Shown here piece after piece: positions 39,309-47,648 of a DNA stretch of 64,000 nucleotides (position 1 is its first letter; the number at the start of each line of letters is the position of its first letter). Under the pieces are notes generated by a model. It was not told where the DNA came from and ran no database searches. It saw only the letters and a list, made by a program, of their open reading frames with translations. The stretch comes from Bacillus sp. SA1-12. GTDB lineage: Bacteria; Bacillota; Bacilli; Bacillales; Bacillaceae. Where the stretch lies: NCBI RefSeq assembly GCF_000981385.1, contig NZ_LATZ01000008.1, forward strand, positions 110,971 through 174,970, written 5' to 3'. The position numbers and the translations under genes are program-made.

Positions 39309-40262
39309 ATGGATGTACTTTCAATTGGAGAAACGATGGTTGTCTTTTCTCCCGAAGAAGAGGGTCCGATGCGATATGCTAGTAATTACAGAGCACGTGT
39401 TGCTGGGGCGGAAACAAATACGTTAATAGGTCTTGCTCGACTAGGTCATATGACGGGATGGATAAGCAAGCTTGGCGATGATGAATTTGGACATAAAATA
39501 CAATCGTTTGTGCGTGGGGAGGGTGTTGACGTTTCTCAAGTAAAGCTGAGTGAAAAAGCAGAAACGGGTATATTTTTTAAAGAGAAAGTAAAAGACGACT
39601 TGACCCGCGTGCATTACTATCGGAAGGGTTCGGCGGCTAGTCTTATGGATATGAGTGATATTAATATGGGATACGTGGAACAGTTTAATTACCTGTATGT
39701 CACTGGTATTACACCTGCTCTAAGTGAAAGCTGCCGATCTATGATAATCACGTTAATGGAGAAAGCAAAGCAGGCTGGAATAATCATTATCTTTGATCCG
39801 AACCTCCGAAAAAAATTGTGGGAAGAACAAGTAGCACGTGACACATTGTTGCGAATGATCTCGTTAAGTGACATTGTTTTGCCAGGAATCACGGAAGGAG
39901 CATTCTTATTTGAAGAAGAAGACGAGGTACTGATTGCGCAAAAGATCCTATCTCTTGGTGCAAAAAAGGTTGTTGTAAAGCTGGGTGAGAAGGGAGCCTA
40001 CTATCAAAGTGAAACAGAGTCGGGGTATGCTCATGCAGTGAAAACAGTGATTGTAAAGGATCCAGTAGGTGCGGGTGATGGTTTTGCAGCTGGATTTATA
40101 TCTGGTCTATTACATAGCCAATCCTTGAGTGTTGCGGTGGAACAAGCGTGTAACGTTGGTGCAATGGTTACGACGGTCAATGGAGATGTAGAAGGACTTC
40201 CTAATAAGAAGGAATTAAAGGAATTTATGAATCAAGAAAAGCAAACAGATGTCATTAGATAA
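39309..40262 (+). CDS. PfkB-family 2-keto-3-deoxy sugar-acid kinase
   Basis: This 317-residue ribokinase-family kinase has the N-terminal IGETMVVFSPEEEGPMRYAS and GAETNTLIGLARLG, and the C-terminal signature DPVGAGDGFAAGF with the catalytic aspartate. It resembles KdgK, which phosphorylates 2-keto-3-deoxygluconate. Next to DgoD and a KDPG-type aldolase it should act on 2-keto-3-deoxygalactonate or its gluconate isomer. AAAGGAGCGG gives a good ribosome binding site. Confidence 0.88.
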   Translation: MDVLSIGETMVVFSPEEEGPMRYASNYRARVAGAETNTLIGLARLGHMTGWISKLGDDEFGHKIQSFVRGEGVDVSQVKLSEKAETGIFFKEKVKDDLTRVHYYRKGSAASLMDMSDINMGYVEQFNYLYVTGITPALSESCRSMIITLMEKAKQAGIIIIFDPNLRKKLWEEQVARDTLLRMISLSDIVLPGITEGAFLFEEEDEVLIAQKILSLGAKKVVVKLGEKGAYYQSETESGYAHAVKTVIVKDPVGAGDGFAAGFISGLLHSQSLSVAVEQACNVGAMVTTVNGDVEGLPNKKELKEFMNQEKQTDVIR

Positions 40263-40278
40263 TAAGGAGGGAAAGACA

Positions 40279-40917
40279 ATGAATACACTAGAGAACATTT
40301 TAGAATCCAAGTTGATTGCTATTATTCGAAATGCAAATCCAGAAGATGTCCTACCTATAGTTGAGAGCTTATACAAAGGTGGGATTTTTGCCATTGAAAT
40401 TACAATGAACTCACCGAAAGCACTATGGGCAATTGAACAAATTGCAGAGAAATGGAAAGGACAGGTTGTAGTAGGTGCTGGCACAGTACTCGATTCAGAG
40501 ACTGCGAGAATGGCCATTTCAGCAGGGGCTTCCTTTATTTTATCTCCAACGGTTAATAAGGATACGATCCAACTAACAAAACGATACGGTGTGATAAGTA
40601 TACCAGGTGCATTTACACCAACAGAAATTTTACAGGCATATCAGCATGGGGGAGATATTATAAAGGTTTTCCCGGCCTCGTTTGGAACAGCTTATATTAA
40701 AGATATCAAAGGGCCTCTACCTCATATTCCGTTGCTACCTACGGGAGGAGTAAATCTAGAAAATGTCCGTGATTTTATTGATGCAGGTGCAGTTGGAGTA
40801 GGAATAGGCAGCACTTTGGTTAATTCAAAACAAGCTGTAACAGAAGACTATTTGCGACAGTTAGAACAAAAATCTAAGAGATTTTATGACTTGGTTCATT
40901 CTTACGGAAAGGAGTGA
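40279..40917 (+). CDS. KDPG/KDPGal aldolase
   Basis: This 212-residue class I aldolase splits 2-keto-3-deoxy-6-phospho sugar acids into pyruvate and glyceraldehyde 3-phosphate. The conserved glutamate is in IFAIEITMNSP, the Schiff-base lysine in GDIIKVFPAS and the phosphate-binding loop in LPTGGV and GVGIGSTLV. The ATG at 40279 is used instead of the in-frame ATG at 40249 because AAGGAGGG lies 7 bases upstream. It follows the kinase gene by 16 bases. Confidence 0.92.
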   Translation: MNTLENILESKLIAIIRNANPEDVLPIVESLYKGGIFAIEITMNSPKALWAIEQIAEKWKGQVVVGAGTVLDSETARMAISAGASFILSPTVNKDTIQLTKRYGVISIPGAFTPTEILQAYQHGGDIIKVFPASFGTAYIKDIKGPLPHIPLLPTGGVNLENVRDFIDAGAVGVGIGSTLVNSKQAVTEDYLRQLEQKSKRFYDLVHSYGKE

Positions 40918-40923
40918 TATTGA

Positions 40924-42072
40924 TTGAAAATAACTGGATTTGAGCTATTTCAAGTACCGCCGAGATGGCTCTTTTTAAAGATTGAAACAGATGAAGGTCT
41001 TATTGGGTGGGGAGAGCCGGTTGTAGAAGGCAGAGCGCGTACTGTACAGGTAGCTGTTAAAGAATTGATGGAGTTGCTCAAAGGAAAAAATCCGTTACTC
41101 ATTGAAGATCATTGGAACATGATGTATCGGGGTGGTTTCTATCGGGGTGGCCCTATTCTAATGAGTGCCATTGCTGGAATCGATCAGGCCCTCTGGGATA
41201 TAAAAGGAAAGTATTATAATGCGCCTATTCATGAGTTAATGGGTGGTGCCTGTAGAAATTCTATTCAGGTATACTCTTGGGTGGGCGGAGATCGACCAAA
41301 TGAAACGGCGGAAGCCGCAAAAAAAGCTGTAGATGCTGGATTTAAAGCTATTAAAATGAATGGAGTAGAAGAGCTACATTATATCGATTCGTTCGCAAAA
41401 ATTGAAGCTACCCTAGAACGTGTACAAGAAGTTCGATCTGCTGTAGGCAATCATGTAGGAATCGGCATTGATTTTCATGGTCGAGTACACAAACCAATGA
41501 CAAAAGTTCTTGCAAAAGAACTAGAACCATTTAAACCAATGTTTATAGAAGAACCGGTTCTTAGTGAAAATATCGAGGCATTACGGGAAATCACTCAAAT
41601 TACAAGTATTCCAATTGCAACAGGTGAAAGAATGTATTCGAGATGGGATTACAAGTCTGTCCTTGCAAGTGGATATGTTGACATTATCCAACCTGATTTG
41701 TCCCATGCTGGAGGAATAACAGAGACGAAGAAGATTTTGTCGATGGCAGAGGCGTACGATATTGCTGCTGCACCACATTGCCCTTTAGGACCTATTGCGC
41801 TAGCTGCATGTTTACAAGTCGATGCAACGTGTCACAATGCCGTTATTCAGGAACAAAGCCTTGGGATTCATTACAATGAAGGTAGTGATTTGCTTGATTA
41901 TCTCGTCAATCCAGATGTATTTGCCTATAAACAAGGGTATGTTAAAATCCCTAATGGTCCAGGATTAGGAATTGAAATTAACGAGAGCCATGTTCGAAAA
42001 ATGGCTGAAAAAGGCCACAATTGGCATAATCCTATCTGGAGACATGAAGACGGTAGCATTGCTGAATGGTAA
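40924..42072 (+). CDS. dgoD: D-galactonate dehydratase
   Basis: This 382-residue enolase-superfamily dehydratase converts D-galactonate to 2-keto-3-deoxygalactonate. Length and sequence correspond along the whole chain to E. coli DgoD as remembered: PPRWLFLKIETDEGLIGWGE, YRGGPILMSAIAGIDQALWD, the LDFHGR-like block IDFHGRVH, metal ligands in FIEEPV and ATGERMYSRWD, the second catalytic histidine in PHCPLGPIALAACL, and the C-terminal NPIWRHEDGSIAEW. The TTG start follows AAAGGAGTG. It fixes the sugar acid handled by this operon better than any other gene here. Confidence 0.93.
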   Translation: MKITGFELFQVPPRWLFLKIETDEGLIGWGEPVVEGRARTVQVAVKELMELLKGKNPLLIEDHWNMMYRGGFYRGGPILMSAIAGIDQALWDIKGKYYNAPIHELMGGACRNSIQVYSWVGGDRPNETAEAAKKAVDAGFKAIKMNGVEELHYIDSFAKIEATLERVQEVRSAVGNHVGIGIDFHGRVHKPMTKVLAKELEPFKPMFIEEPVLSENIEALREITQITSIPIATGERMYSRWDYKSVLASGYVDIIQPDLSHAGGITETKKILSMAEAYDIAAAPHCPLGPIALAACLQVDATCHNAVIQEQSLGIHYNEGSDLLDYLVNPDVFAYKQGYVKIPNGPGLGIEINESHVRKMAEKGHNWHNPIWRHEDGSIAEW

Positions 42073-42121
42073 TATAGATACTTTCCTTTATTTTTAATTA
42101 AAGGTGGAAGGGGTATGCTTA

Positions 42122-42994
42122 GTGGAAGCAAAGGTGGAAAGAAAATACTCAGGTCAGTTACTTGAAGGACCGTTATGGGACGAGGAACGAGATCGTTTAT
42201 TATGTGTAGATATTCTAAACAATAAATTGATTAACTATGACCCTACTAGTCAAGCTTTACATGATATTGAATTTTCCTCTAACATTACGAGTGTTGTAAA
42301 AGCAAAAGATTCAAAGCTCCTTTTATCAACAAGAAATCAGTTAATTTTATTTGATGAAACCAACAAAGCATCCAAAGAGCTTATTTCATTAGATGATCTT
42401 GGAAAGAACATGCGCTTTAATGATGGAAAATGTGATCCATATAATCGGTTTTGGGTGGGTACAATGAGTGAAGATGGAGCAAGAGGAAAGGCGAATTTAT
42501 ACGTTGTAGATGCGAATGGAGAAATGAAAAAAGCAAAAGAAGGATTAAGCATCTCTAATGGGCTTGCCTGGAATCAAGCGGGTGATACGATATTCGTCAT
42601 TGACACACCTACGAATAAAATTATGTCTTATCCATTTTCCAAAGAGACAACAGAGCTAAAAGAGGGGAGTGTCGTAATTGATTTAAAGGATATTAAAGGA
42701 TCCCCTGATGGAATGACCATTGATATCAACGACCGGTTATGGATAGCGCTCTGGGGAGGATATCGAGTCATCTGTGTTGATCCACGGCTGGGTAAAATCG
42801 TTGCATCAATTACCTTACCTGTTTCAAATGTGACAAGTTGTACATTTGGTGGTTCTGACATGCGAACGCTTTATATTACCACAGCGCGTGAGGGGGTAGG
42901 GAATGATAAGCTTAAATTAGAACCGTTGGCAGGATCATTATTCTCATGTCAGTTGGAAGTACAAGGACTAGTTTCTATTCCTTACGTATACTGA
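42122..42994 (+). CDS. SMP-30/gluconolactonase-family lactonase
   Basis: This 290-residue six-bladed propeller opens sugar lactones. It has LLEGPLWDEERDRLLCVDI with the first metal glutamate, MRFNDGKCDPYNRFWVGTM with the conserved Asn and Asp, GLSISNGLAWN, and GSPDGMTIDINDRLWIALWG. It is the last gene of the galactonate operon and should hydrolyse the galactonolactone produced by the SDR or zinc dehydrogenase. The GTG at 42122 lies 8 bases after GGAAGGGG; the GTG at 42104 lies upstream of that site. Confidence 0.88.
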   Translation: MEAKVERKYSGQLLEGPLWDEERDRLLCVDILNNKLINYDPTSQALHDIEFSSNITSVVKAKDSKLLLSTRNQLILFDETNKASKELISLDDLGKNMRFNDGKCDPYNRFWVGTMSEDGARGKANLYVVDANGEMKKAKEGLSISNGLAWNQAGDTIFVIDTPTNKIMSYPFSKETTELKEGSVVIDLKDIKGSPDGMTIDINDRLWIALWGGYRVICVDPRLGKIVASITLPVSNVTSCTFGGSDMRTLYITTAREGVGNDKLKLEPLAGSLFSCQLEVQGLVSIPYVY

Positions 42995-43471
42995 TTTAGT
43001 GAATAGTGTCTGGGGTAGTACCATCGTTCGTATATCAGGGGAAAAGTAGCGACCAGATTATAGGAAATGCTAATTTGCTGCTCCGTATTTCCTCTATCAG
43101 AGGTTTCCGGTTATTAATGTTTCCCCTAGGTTGAAGTTAGTAAAGTGAATGAACTACAACAATAGAAGCGCAAGTGGTGAAGATTTAATTTCAAACCATT
43201 TCTAACAAACTAAGTTAGTAATGCTTTTCTAGTTGGATATAATAATGAACAGCTTTGGAGAGAGCATGGGCGAGTGATAATACTGACGCGATTTTTCGCT
43301 TAAAAATTCAATTTGGAACTAGTCTAGTTTATGCGATCAGTTCAATGGGTGCTCATGATGAAAATCTTTAAAGAGGGAGGAAACTCCCCAATATTTTTAA
43401 ACTAAACTTCGTGTAAAAAGTTAGTAATGAATTATAAAATAGCTTATAATAAAAAATGGTAGGTGAATGGA
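42995..43471. other. Intergenic stretch with nested inverted repeats and repeat copies
   Basis: AGGGGAAA (43037) pairs with TTTCCCCT (43120), and inside it AGGAAAT with ATTTCCT (43087), so an RNA arm of about 90 bases could form just past the galactonate operon. A repeat copy (AGCGCAAGTGGTGAAGAT... CTAGTTGGATATAATAA) is at 43161-43248, and a TTCGTGTA motif is at 43399-43420. No gene is seen. Confidence 0.45.
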
Positions 43472-43690
43472 ATGGAAAAACAAATTCTCGATTTATTAGT
43501 TGAAATGAATGAAAGGTTAAAAAGAGTGGAAGAAACCGTAAATAGAATTGAAGCTTCCCAAACTGAAGATGTGGTTGGGATGCTAAAAGTGACTAAAAAG
43601 AAAACAGATTTTGAAGTTGATTACTTGAACAATAGATTAACAGAAATGGACAAACGACTATTTAACATTGAAAAGCGAATTGAAAATTAA
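43472..43690 (+). CDS. Small coiled-coil protein, 72 aa
   Basis: This short, highly charged protein is almost entirely predicted coiled coil (LLVEMNERLKRVEETVNRIE; LNNRLTEMDKRLFNIEKRIE). The ATG at 43472 follows GGTAGGTGA. A terminator follows immediately. Such small coiled-coil proteins are common in Bacillus genomes and prophages. Function unknown. Confidence 0.6.
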   Translation: MEKQILDLLVEMNERLKRVEETVNRIEASQTEDVVGMLKVTKKKTDFEVDYLNNRLTEMDKRLFNIEKRIEN

Positions 43691-43698
43691 TCCATATG

Positions 43699-43729
43699 AG
43701 CACTGGTTCAAAAACAAGTGCTTTTTTTA
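43699..43729 (+). terminator. Terminator of the coiled-coil protein gene
   Basis: AGCACT and AGTGCT flank a 12-base loop and run into TTTTTTT. Confidence 0.7.
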
Positions 43730-43792
43730 TTTTATCTACTGATCATATACCAAAATTGTAACGCGATCATTCAAAGGGAGGAGTAAATCATA

Positions 43793-43875
43793 AAACTAAA
43801 CTTCGTGTATAATTTAATTATCTCTTGGTCTAAATAAATAACCAGCAAGACTCAATTGTGCATGTGAAACAAGTA
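43793..43875 (+). repeat. TTCGTGTATAAT repeat copy followed by a hepT-derived scrap
   Basis: AAACTAAACTTCGTGTATAAT (43793-43813) matches the motif before the mntA-hepT pair (45058). About 30 bases later GCAAGACTCAATTG and TGCATGTGAAACAAGTA match the intact hepT gene at 45666-45679 and 45696-45712, with the 16 bases between them missing. It looks like a deleted relic of a second mntA-hepT module. Confidence 0.55.
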
Positions 43876-43884
43876 AAGGGTTAT

Positions 43885-44442
43885 TTAAGTTTTAATATAT
43901 GACTTTATTTTTTGTAAACTTTTTGAGTCTAGAATATCCTTATTCATTTGTTCTATTTGTCCCAAAAGTATTAAGCAACTAGTTTTAATTTCTTTTCTTA
44001 GATTATTAAAATCTATTTCAATATCTTTAAATAGACCTTCTTTTGAGTTAATAAATTTAGCTTTATTTAAGTTAAAATTTGAATTGTAATATCTCTCTTT
44101 CAACTTTACATGACTAAAAGATATTTTACTTAATTTTCTTTCAATAATAAGCCAATTACCAACATCACATGGGGAAAGGATAGCAATAAAATTATCTGTT
44201 TCAAGGCTATTGGTTGCATCGATCAAATTATTTAAATGAGTTAATATAGGCTCTGAATACAATCTCGTTTCTTCAAGAGAACTATCTAATGAGGGATACG
44301 ATGGGTATTCAACTCCATTGAAAACCATAGTGAAATTCCCATATAATTGACCGTAATCCCTATCAAAAGAGCTTTTATTTAATAATTTTAACTCTTCTAA
44401 TTCTTCTTCGAAAATTTTAAATTTAATATATATATTATTCAT
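43885..44442 (-). CDS. Hypothetical protein, 185 aa
   Basis: This soluble protein with a mixed helical pattern is not recognised. The N-terminus reads MNNIYIKFKIFEEELEELKL; the middle has NFIAILSPCDVGNWLIIERK; the C-terminus is helical with IKTSCLILLGQIEQMNKDIL. A good ribosome binding site (GAAGGA) precedes the ATG on the minus strand. There is no operon partner. Confidence 0.6.
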   Translation of the reverse strand: MNNIYIKFKIFEEELEELKLLNKSSFDRDYGQLYGNFTMVFNGVEYPSYPSLDSSLEETRLYSEPILTHLNNLIDATNSLETDNFIAILSPCDVGNWLIIERKLSKISFSHVKLKERYYNSNFNLNKAKFINSKEGLFKDIEIDFNNLRKEIKTSCLILLGQIEQMNKDILDSKSLQKIKSYIKT

Positions 44443-44715
44443 TTTATTCCTTCAATCATAAAACTCTAAGGTTTTGTGAAAATTATACCATAACTCAACT
44501 TTTTAACTATAATACAGGAAGTGAATATCATACTATTTAAGATAGCTTAAGAGTTTAAAAATGCTGAAGAGCACCGTTTGATAGCTTTAGTTGGTCACGG
44601 ATTTTTCAATATGATGATAGCAAAAGAATTACAATGTAAGGGTTGAAAGGAAGGAGTTTATCTAAAAAACATAAAATGGAGGAGAACTTTTTTCTCATCC
44701 TAAATAGGTTAATTT

Positions 44716-44913
44716 TTATAAACGACCCATTGATTGTTGTGCCATAGCAACTAGGCGTTTAGTAATTTCTCCACCTACAGAACCATTAGCTCTTGAAGAT
44801 GTTTCAGCACCAAGGTTAACACCAAACTTTTATGCAACTTCAAATTTCATTTGTTCAATAGCATGTTTAGCACCTGGAACAACTAATTGCTTGATGTTAT
44901 TATTTTGTGCCAT
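44716..44913 (-). pseudogene. Alpha/beta-type small acid-soluble spore protein, nonsense codon
   Basis: The minus-strand frame reads MAQNNNIKQLVVPGAKHAIE and then QMKFEVA. A TAA follows at codon 28 (44830-44832), then [20 protein letters not shown] and [17 protein letters not shown] to a proper stop. The second half is the DNA-binding signature of alpha/beta SASPs, which coat DNA in dormant spores; the intact family length is 65-70 residues. The ribosome binding site (GGAGATGA) is intact. A single base change explains the lesion. It marks the organism as a spore former. Confidence 0.9.
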
Positions 44914-45161
44914 TCAAATCATCTCCTTAAAAGATTGTAAGAATTAGATTATGGATGCTTGCTTAATTAATTTAATGTATTAAGCAAAATCTATACATAA
45001 TGGTATTTGTAAAAGACGGACTATCCTCGTAAAAGCAATAGGGGAAGAATAAAACATAATTGAATTTCGTGTATAATCTCTGTTTTACGAATAATTAAAT
45101 ATAGATAACAAAACAAATGTTTGCTATAATAAGAATAAGCCAAATTATGGAGGTTTTTCCA
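44914..45161. other. Intergenic stretch before mntA, with repeat motif
   Basis: AATTGAATTTCGTGTATAAT (45058-45078) is another copy of the TTCGTGTATAAT repeat, after a GGGGAAGA run. No gene is seen. TTGCTATAATAAG at 45121 could act as a -10 region for the toxin-antitoxin pair. In the separate gap before the spore-protein relic, 44560-44647 on the plus strand reads EEHRLIALVGHGFFNMMIAK, a protein-like scrap that was not identified. Confidence 0.4.
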
Positions 45162-45569
45162 TTGGATATTAAAATGCAAACTGAAATCATAAATTTCTTA
45201 AAAGAAAAAATTTCTCCACATTTAATTTACATATTTGGTTCGACCGTTAAAGGAACATCTAATAAAGGCAGCGATATCGATATAGCATATTTATCCGATC
45301 GAACATTAGATGAATACCAAATCTTTATATTGGCCCAAGAATTAGCTTCCATAATAAATATCGATGTAGATTTAATTGATTTAAAAAAAGCTTCAACAGT
45401 ATTTCAAGGACAGATAGTTAGTACAGGCAAAGTCATATATTGTCCAGACGATAAAATACGTATGAATTATGAAATGAAGACTCTTAAGATGTATGCAAAA
45501 TTGAATGAAGAACGAAAACTTATTATCGATAATGTCCAGGAAAGTGGGTCTATTTTCAATGAAGAATGA
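45162..45569 (+). CDS. mntA: MntA-type nucleotidyltransferase antitoxin
   Basis: This minimal nucleotidyltransferase of about 135 residues has the defining motif IFGSTVKGTSNKGSDIDI (GS...DxD). In characterised MntA/HepT pairs it polyadenylylates the HEPN toxin on a tyrosine and so blocks its RNase activity. TTG at 45162 is chosen because TGGAGG lies 8 bases before it, whereas the upstream in-frame ATGs lack a site. The end overlaps hepT by 11 bases, indicating translational coupling. Confidence 0.85.
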   Translation: MDIKMQTEIINFLKEKISPHLIYIFGSTVKGTSNKGSDIDIAYLSDRTLDEYQIFILAQELASIINIDVDLIDLKKASTVFQGQIVSTGKVIYCPDDKIRMNYEMKTLKMYAKLNEERKLIIDNVQESGSIFNEE

Positions 45570-45963
45570 TGTTATTTTAAATAAGATAAGCATTATTGAA
45601 CGATGTGTTAAACGAGTTCATGAGGAATATGATAATAACCCAGAAAATCTTAAAAATTTTACAAAGCAAGACTCAATTGTACTTAATTTGCAGCGTGCAT
45701 GTGAAGCAAGTATTGATTTAGCGATGCATATTGTAGCTGAAAAGAAACTAGGTTTACCACAAAGTAGCCGTGAAGCTTTTACTTTATTGGAAACGGCAGA
45801 TATACTCTCCTCTTCCCTGGCTACAAAAATGAAAAATATGGTTGGATTTAGAAACATTGCTGTTCATGATTATCAAGAGATAAATATAGTTATACTACAA
45901 AAAATCGTTGAGGTTCATCTTATTGATTTTATGGAATATACTAAAACAATATTATTACGTTAA
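45559..45963 (+). CDS. hepT: HepT-type HEPN RNase toxin
   Basis: This all-helical HEPN-domain protein of about 134 residues (DUF86) has the catalytic motif RNIAVHDY, i.e. R-x4-H-x-Y, where the tyrosine is the residue modified by MntA. Other family blocks are NLQRACEASIDLAMHIVAEK and LGLPQSSREAFTLLETADIL. The ATG at 45559 is inside the end of mntA, after GGAAAGTGGG. It should act as an RNase held in check by MntA. A shredded second copy lies at 43845-43875. Confidence 0.87.
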   Translation: MKNDVILNKISIIERCVKRVHEEYDNNPENLKNFTKQDSIVLNLQRACEASIDLAMHIVAEKKLGLPQSSREAFTLLETADILSSSLATKMKNMVGFRNIAVHDYQEINIVILQKIVEVHLIDFMEYTKTILLR

Positions 45964-46053
45964 TTAACAATAAAAATATTATGTAAACAATTGTTCGTAA
46001 AAATTGTATTATACACATAATTCGACCAAATTCGACATTTAAGGGGTGTTACT

Positions 46054-47175
46054 TTGGCTTCAACAAGACAGCATATTAAACATGAAAAAAAATATAAAGA
46101 ATTATTAAATGAACTGCCAGAGTACGTTAGAGATTACGCATTAGCTATGGAAGATATTCATCGCTCCTCCTCTACCCTTTTAAATTATTTAATTGATTAT
46201 AAAGATTTTTTTACTTGGCTTAAAGAACAAGGTTTTGCAGATGTAAACTCAATAAAATCTATCCCCCATCAAGTTTTAGATACTCTTCCATTAGATGCTG
46301 CTAGAGCCTATTTTAATAAAGTATCAAATGAAAAAATTGTTGTATCTGAACATGAAGAGAAAAAGCGTGAACGATCTAGTGTTAATCGTAAGAAGTCTGC
46401 TTTACGGTCCTTATTTAAGTATTTAACAACACAATATGAAAATGAAAAAGGTGAACCATTGTTTCACCGAAATGTAATGTTGAAAATTCCGGTAATAAAA
46501 CAAAAAGAAAGCTTAAATGAACGTAGCAGAAAGCTTTCAAATGTCATCTTTCATGAAGATAAAGATATAGATTTCTTATACTTTATAAAAAATGAGTATG
46601 AACATGGGTTATCCGATCGTCAAAAGAGTTATTTTCTTCGTGATAAAGAGCGTGATTATGCCATACTTTCCATTTTTCTCGGTAGCGGAATTAGAGTAAA
46701 TGAGATTGCAGATTTAAGAATTAGGGATTTAAACTTCAATGATAATCAAATTAGAGTTATTCGCAAAGGTGATAAAACGGATAACGTACAAGTATTTTCA
46801 GAAGTTATGGATGATATAAAAGAATATCTAAATGTCAGGAAAGAACGATATGGTGGTTCAGATGCTGAATATGAATATCTATTTCTAGCAAAATATAAGG
46901 GATCTTCCTCCCCTCTTTCTATTCGTTCAATTCAAGACTTAGTTAGGAAGTATACTAAAGCTTTTAATACCGGAAATGTAAGCATGTCTCCTCATAAGCT
47001 TAGGCATACGTATGCTACTAACTTAATGGATGAAACAAAAGATTTATCATTTGTTATGGAGCAATTAGGTCATTCTTCAGAAACAACAGCACTACTTTAT
47101 GTTCATACAAGCCAAGAAAAGGCCAAAAAAGCAGCAGAAGCACTGGGGAAAAGAAGATCAAAACTGAATGAATGA
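46054..47175 (+). CDS. xerS: Tyrosine recombinase, XerS type
   Basis: This 373-residue tyrosine recombinase has an N-terminal SAM-like core-binding domain (about 20-165) and a catalytic domain. Active-site residues are the Arg in GSGIRVNEI, the Lys in VIRKGDKTDN, HKLRHTYATNL (H-x-x-R), the His in LGHSSETT and the nucleophilic Tyr in ALLYVHTSQEK. Length and layout match XerS, the single-recombinase resolver of Streptococcus and of some Bacillus replicons. The TTG start follows AAGGGGTG. Upstream, ACAATTGTTCGTAAAAATTGT (45986-46006) is an imperfect dyad that might be a binding site; no core site was proven. Confidence 0.85.
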   Translation: MASTRQHIKHEKKYKELLNELPEYVRDYALAMEDIHRSSSTLLNYLIDYKDFFTWLKEQGFADVNSIKSIPHQVLDTLPLDAARAYFNKVSNEKIVVSEHEEKKRERSSVNRKKSALRSLFKYLTTQYENEKGEPLFHRNVMLKIPVIKQKESLNERSRKLSNVIFHEDKDIDFLYFIKNEYEHGLSDRQKSYFLRDKERDYAILSIFLGSGIRVNEIADLRIRDLNFNDNQIRVIRKGDKTDNVQVFSEVMDDIKEYLNVRKERYGGSDAEYEYLFLAKYKGSSSPLSIRSIQDLVRKYTKAFNTGNVSMSPHKLRHTYATNLMDETKDLSFVMEQLGHSSETTALLYVHTSQEKAKKAAEALGKRRSKLNE

Positions 47176-47296
47176 TCTTGATCTTTATCTTATACAAACT
47201 CTTACTCTAGATCAGGTGTAATTCTACACCCTCATAGCATATAAAACAGAGAAATCCTTTACACTTTAAGAAATAAACTAATAAGGAGGTGATCGC

Positions 47297-47629
47297 TTGT
47301 CATACAATGCTATTCCATTTTATATAGATGAATACCTAAAAGGCCAAAACGAAATTTCCTCAACAGTATTGTCAAAATTTTTAATTGAAAACCATGGTTG
47401 CTCTAATAAAGCTTATTCCACTGGTAGGCCAAAAATATATTTTCAAGTTATAACATATTTAGAGTCTCTGGTTTCAAGTGGTGTTCTTGGGATAATAAAA
47501 CAGGATAGAAATGACTGTGTATATAAGGTCACCAATAATAAAATAGAAAATCTGAGTGAAATTGTTACTGTGGAACAGGAATTAGGTTCAGATAATGATC
47601 AAGTAGAACAACAACTTTCTCTTTTTTAA
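47297..47629 (+). CDS. Hypothetical wHTH-like protein, 110 aa
   Basis: The TTG start has a near-perfect AAGGAGGTGAT ribosome binding site. The sequence IDEYLKGQNEISSTVLSKFL and YFQVITYLESLVSSGVLGII suggests a small winged-helix domain, followed by an acidic glutamine-rich tail (DNDQVEQQLSLF). It lies between the XerS gene and the Tn3 transposon, which begins 20 bases after its stop. Not recognised beyond this. Confidence 0.55.
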   Translation: MSYNAIPFYIDEYLKGQNEISSTVLSKFLIENHGCSNKAYSTGRPKIYFQVITYLESLVSSGVLGIIKQDRNDCVYKVTNNKIENLSEIVTVEQELGSDNDQVEQQLSLF

Positions 47630-47648
47630 CTTTTTAATTTTCATTTAA

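Noticed and set aside
45986..46006. dif-type recombination site for XerS
   Set aside because: Only an imperfect dyad is present; it does not match a known dif site closely enough to be listed as one.
46054..47175. Phage or ICE integrase with attachment sites
   Set aside because: The sequence is XerS-like, and no flanking direct repeats or phage genes were seen.
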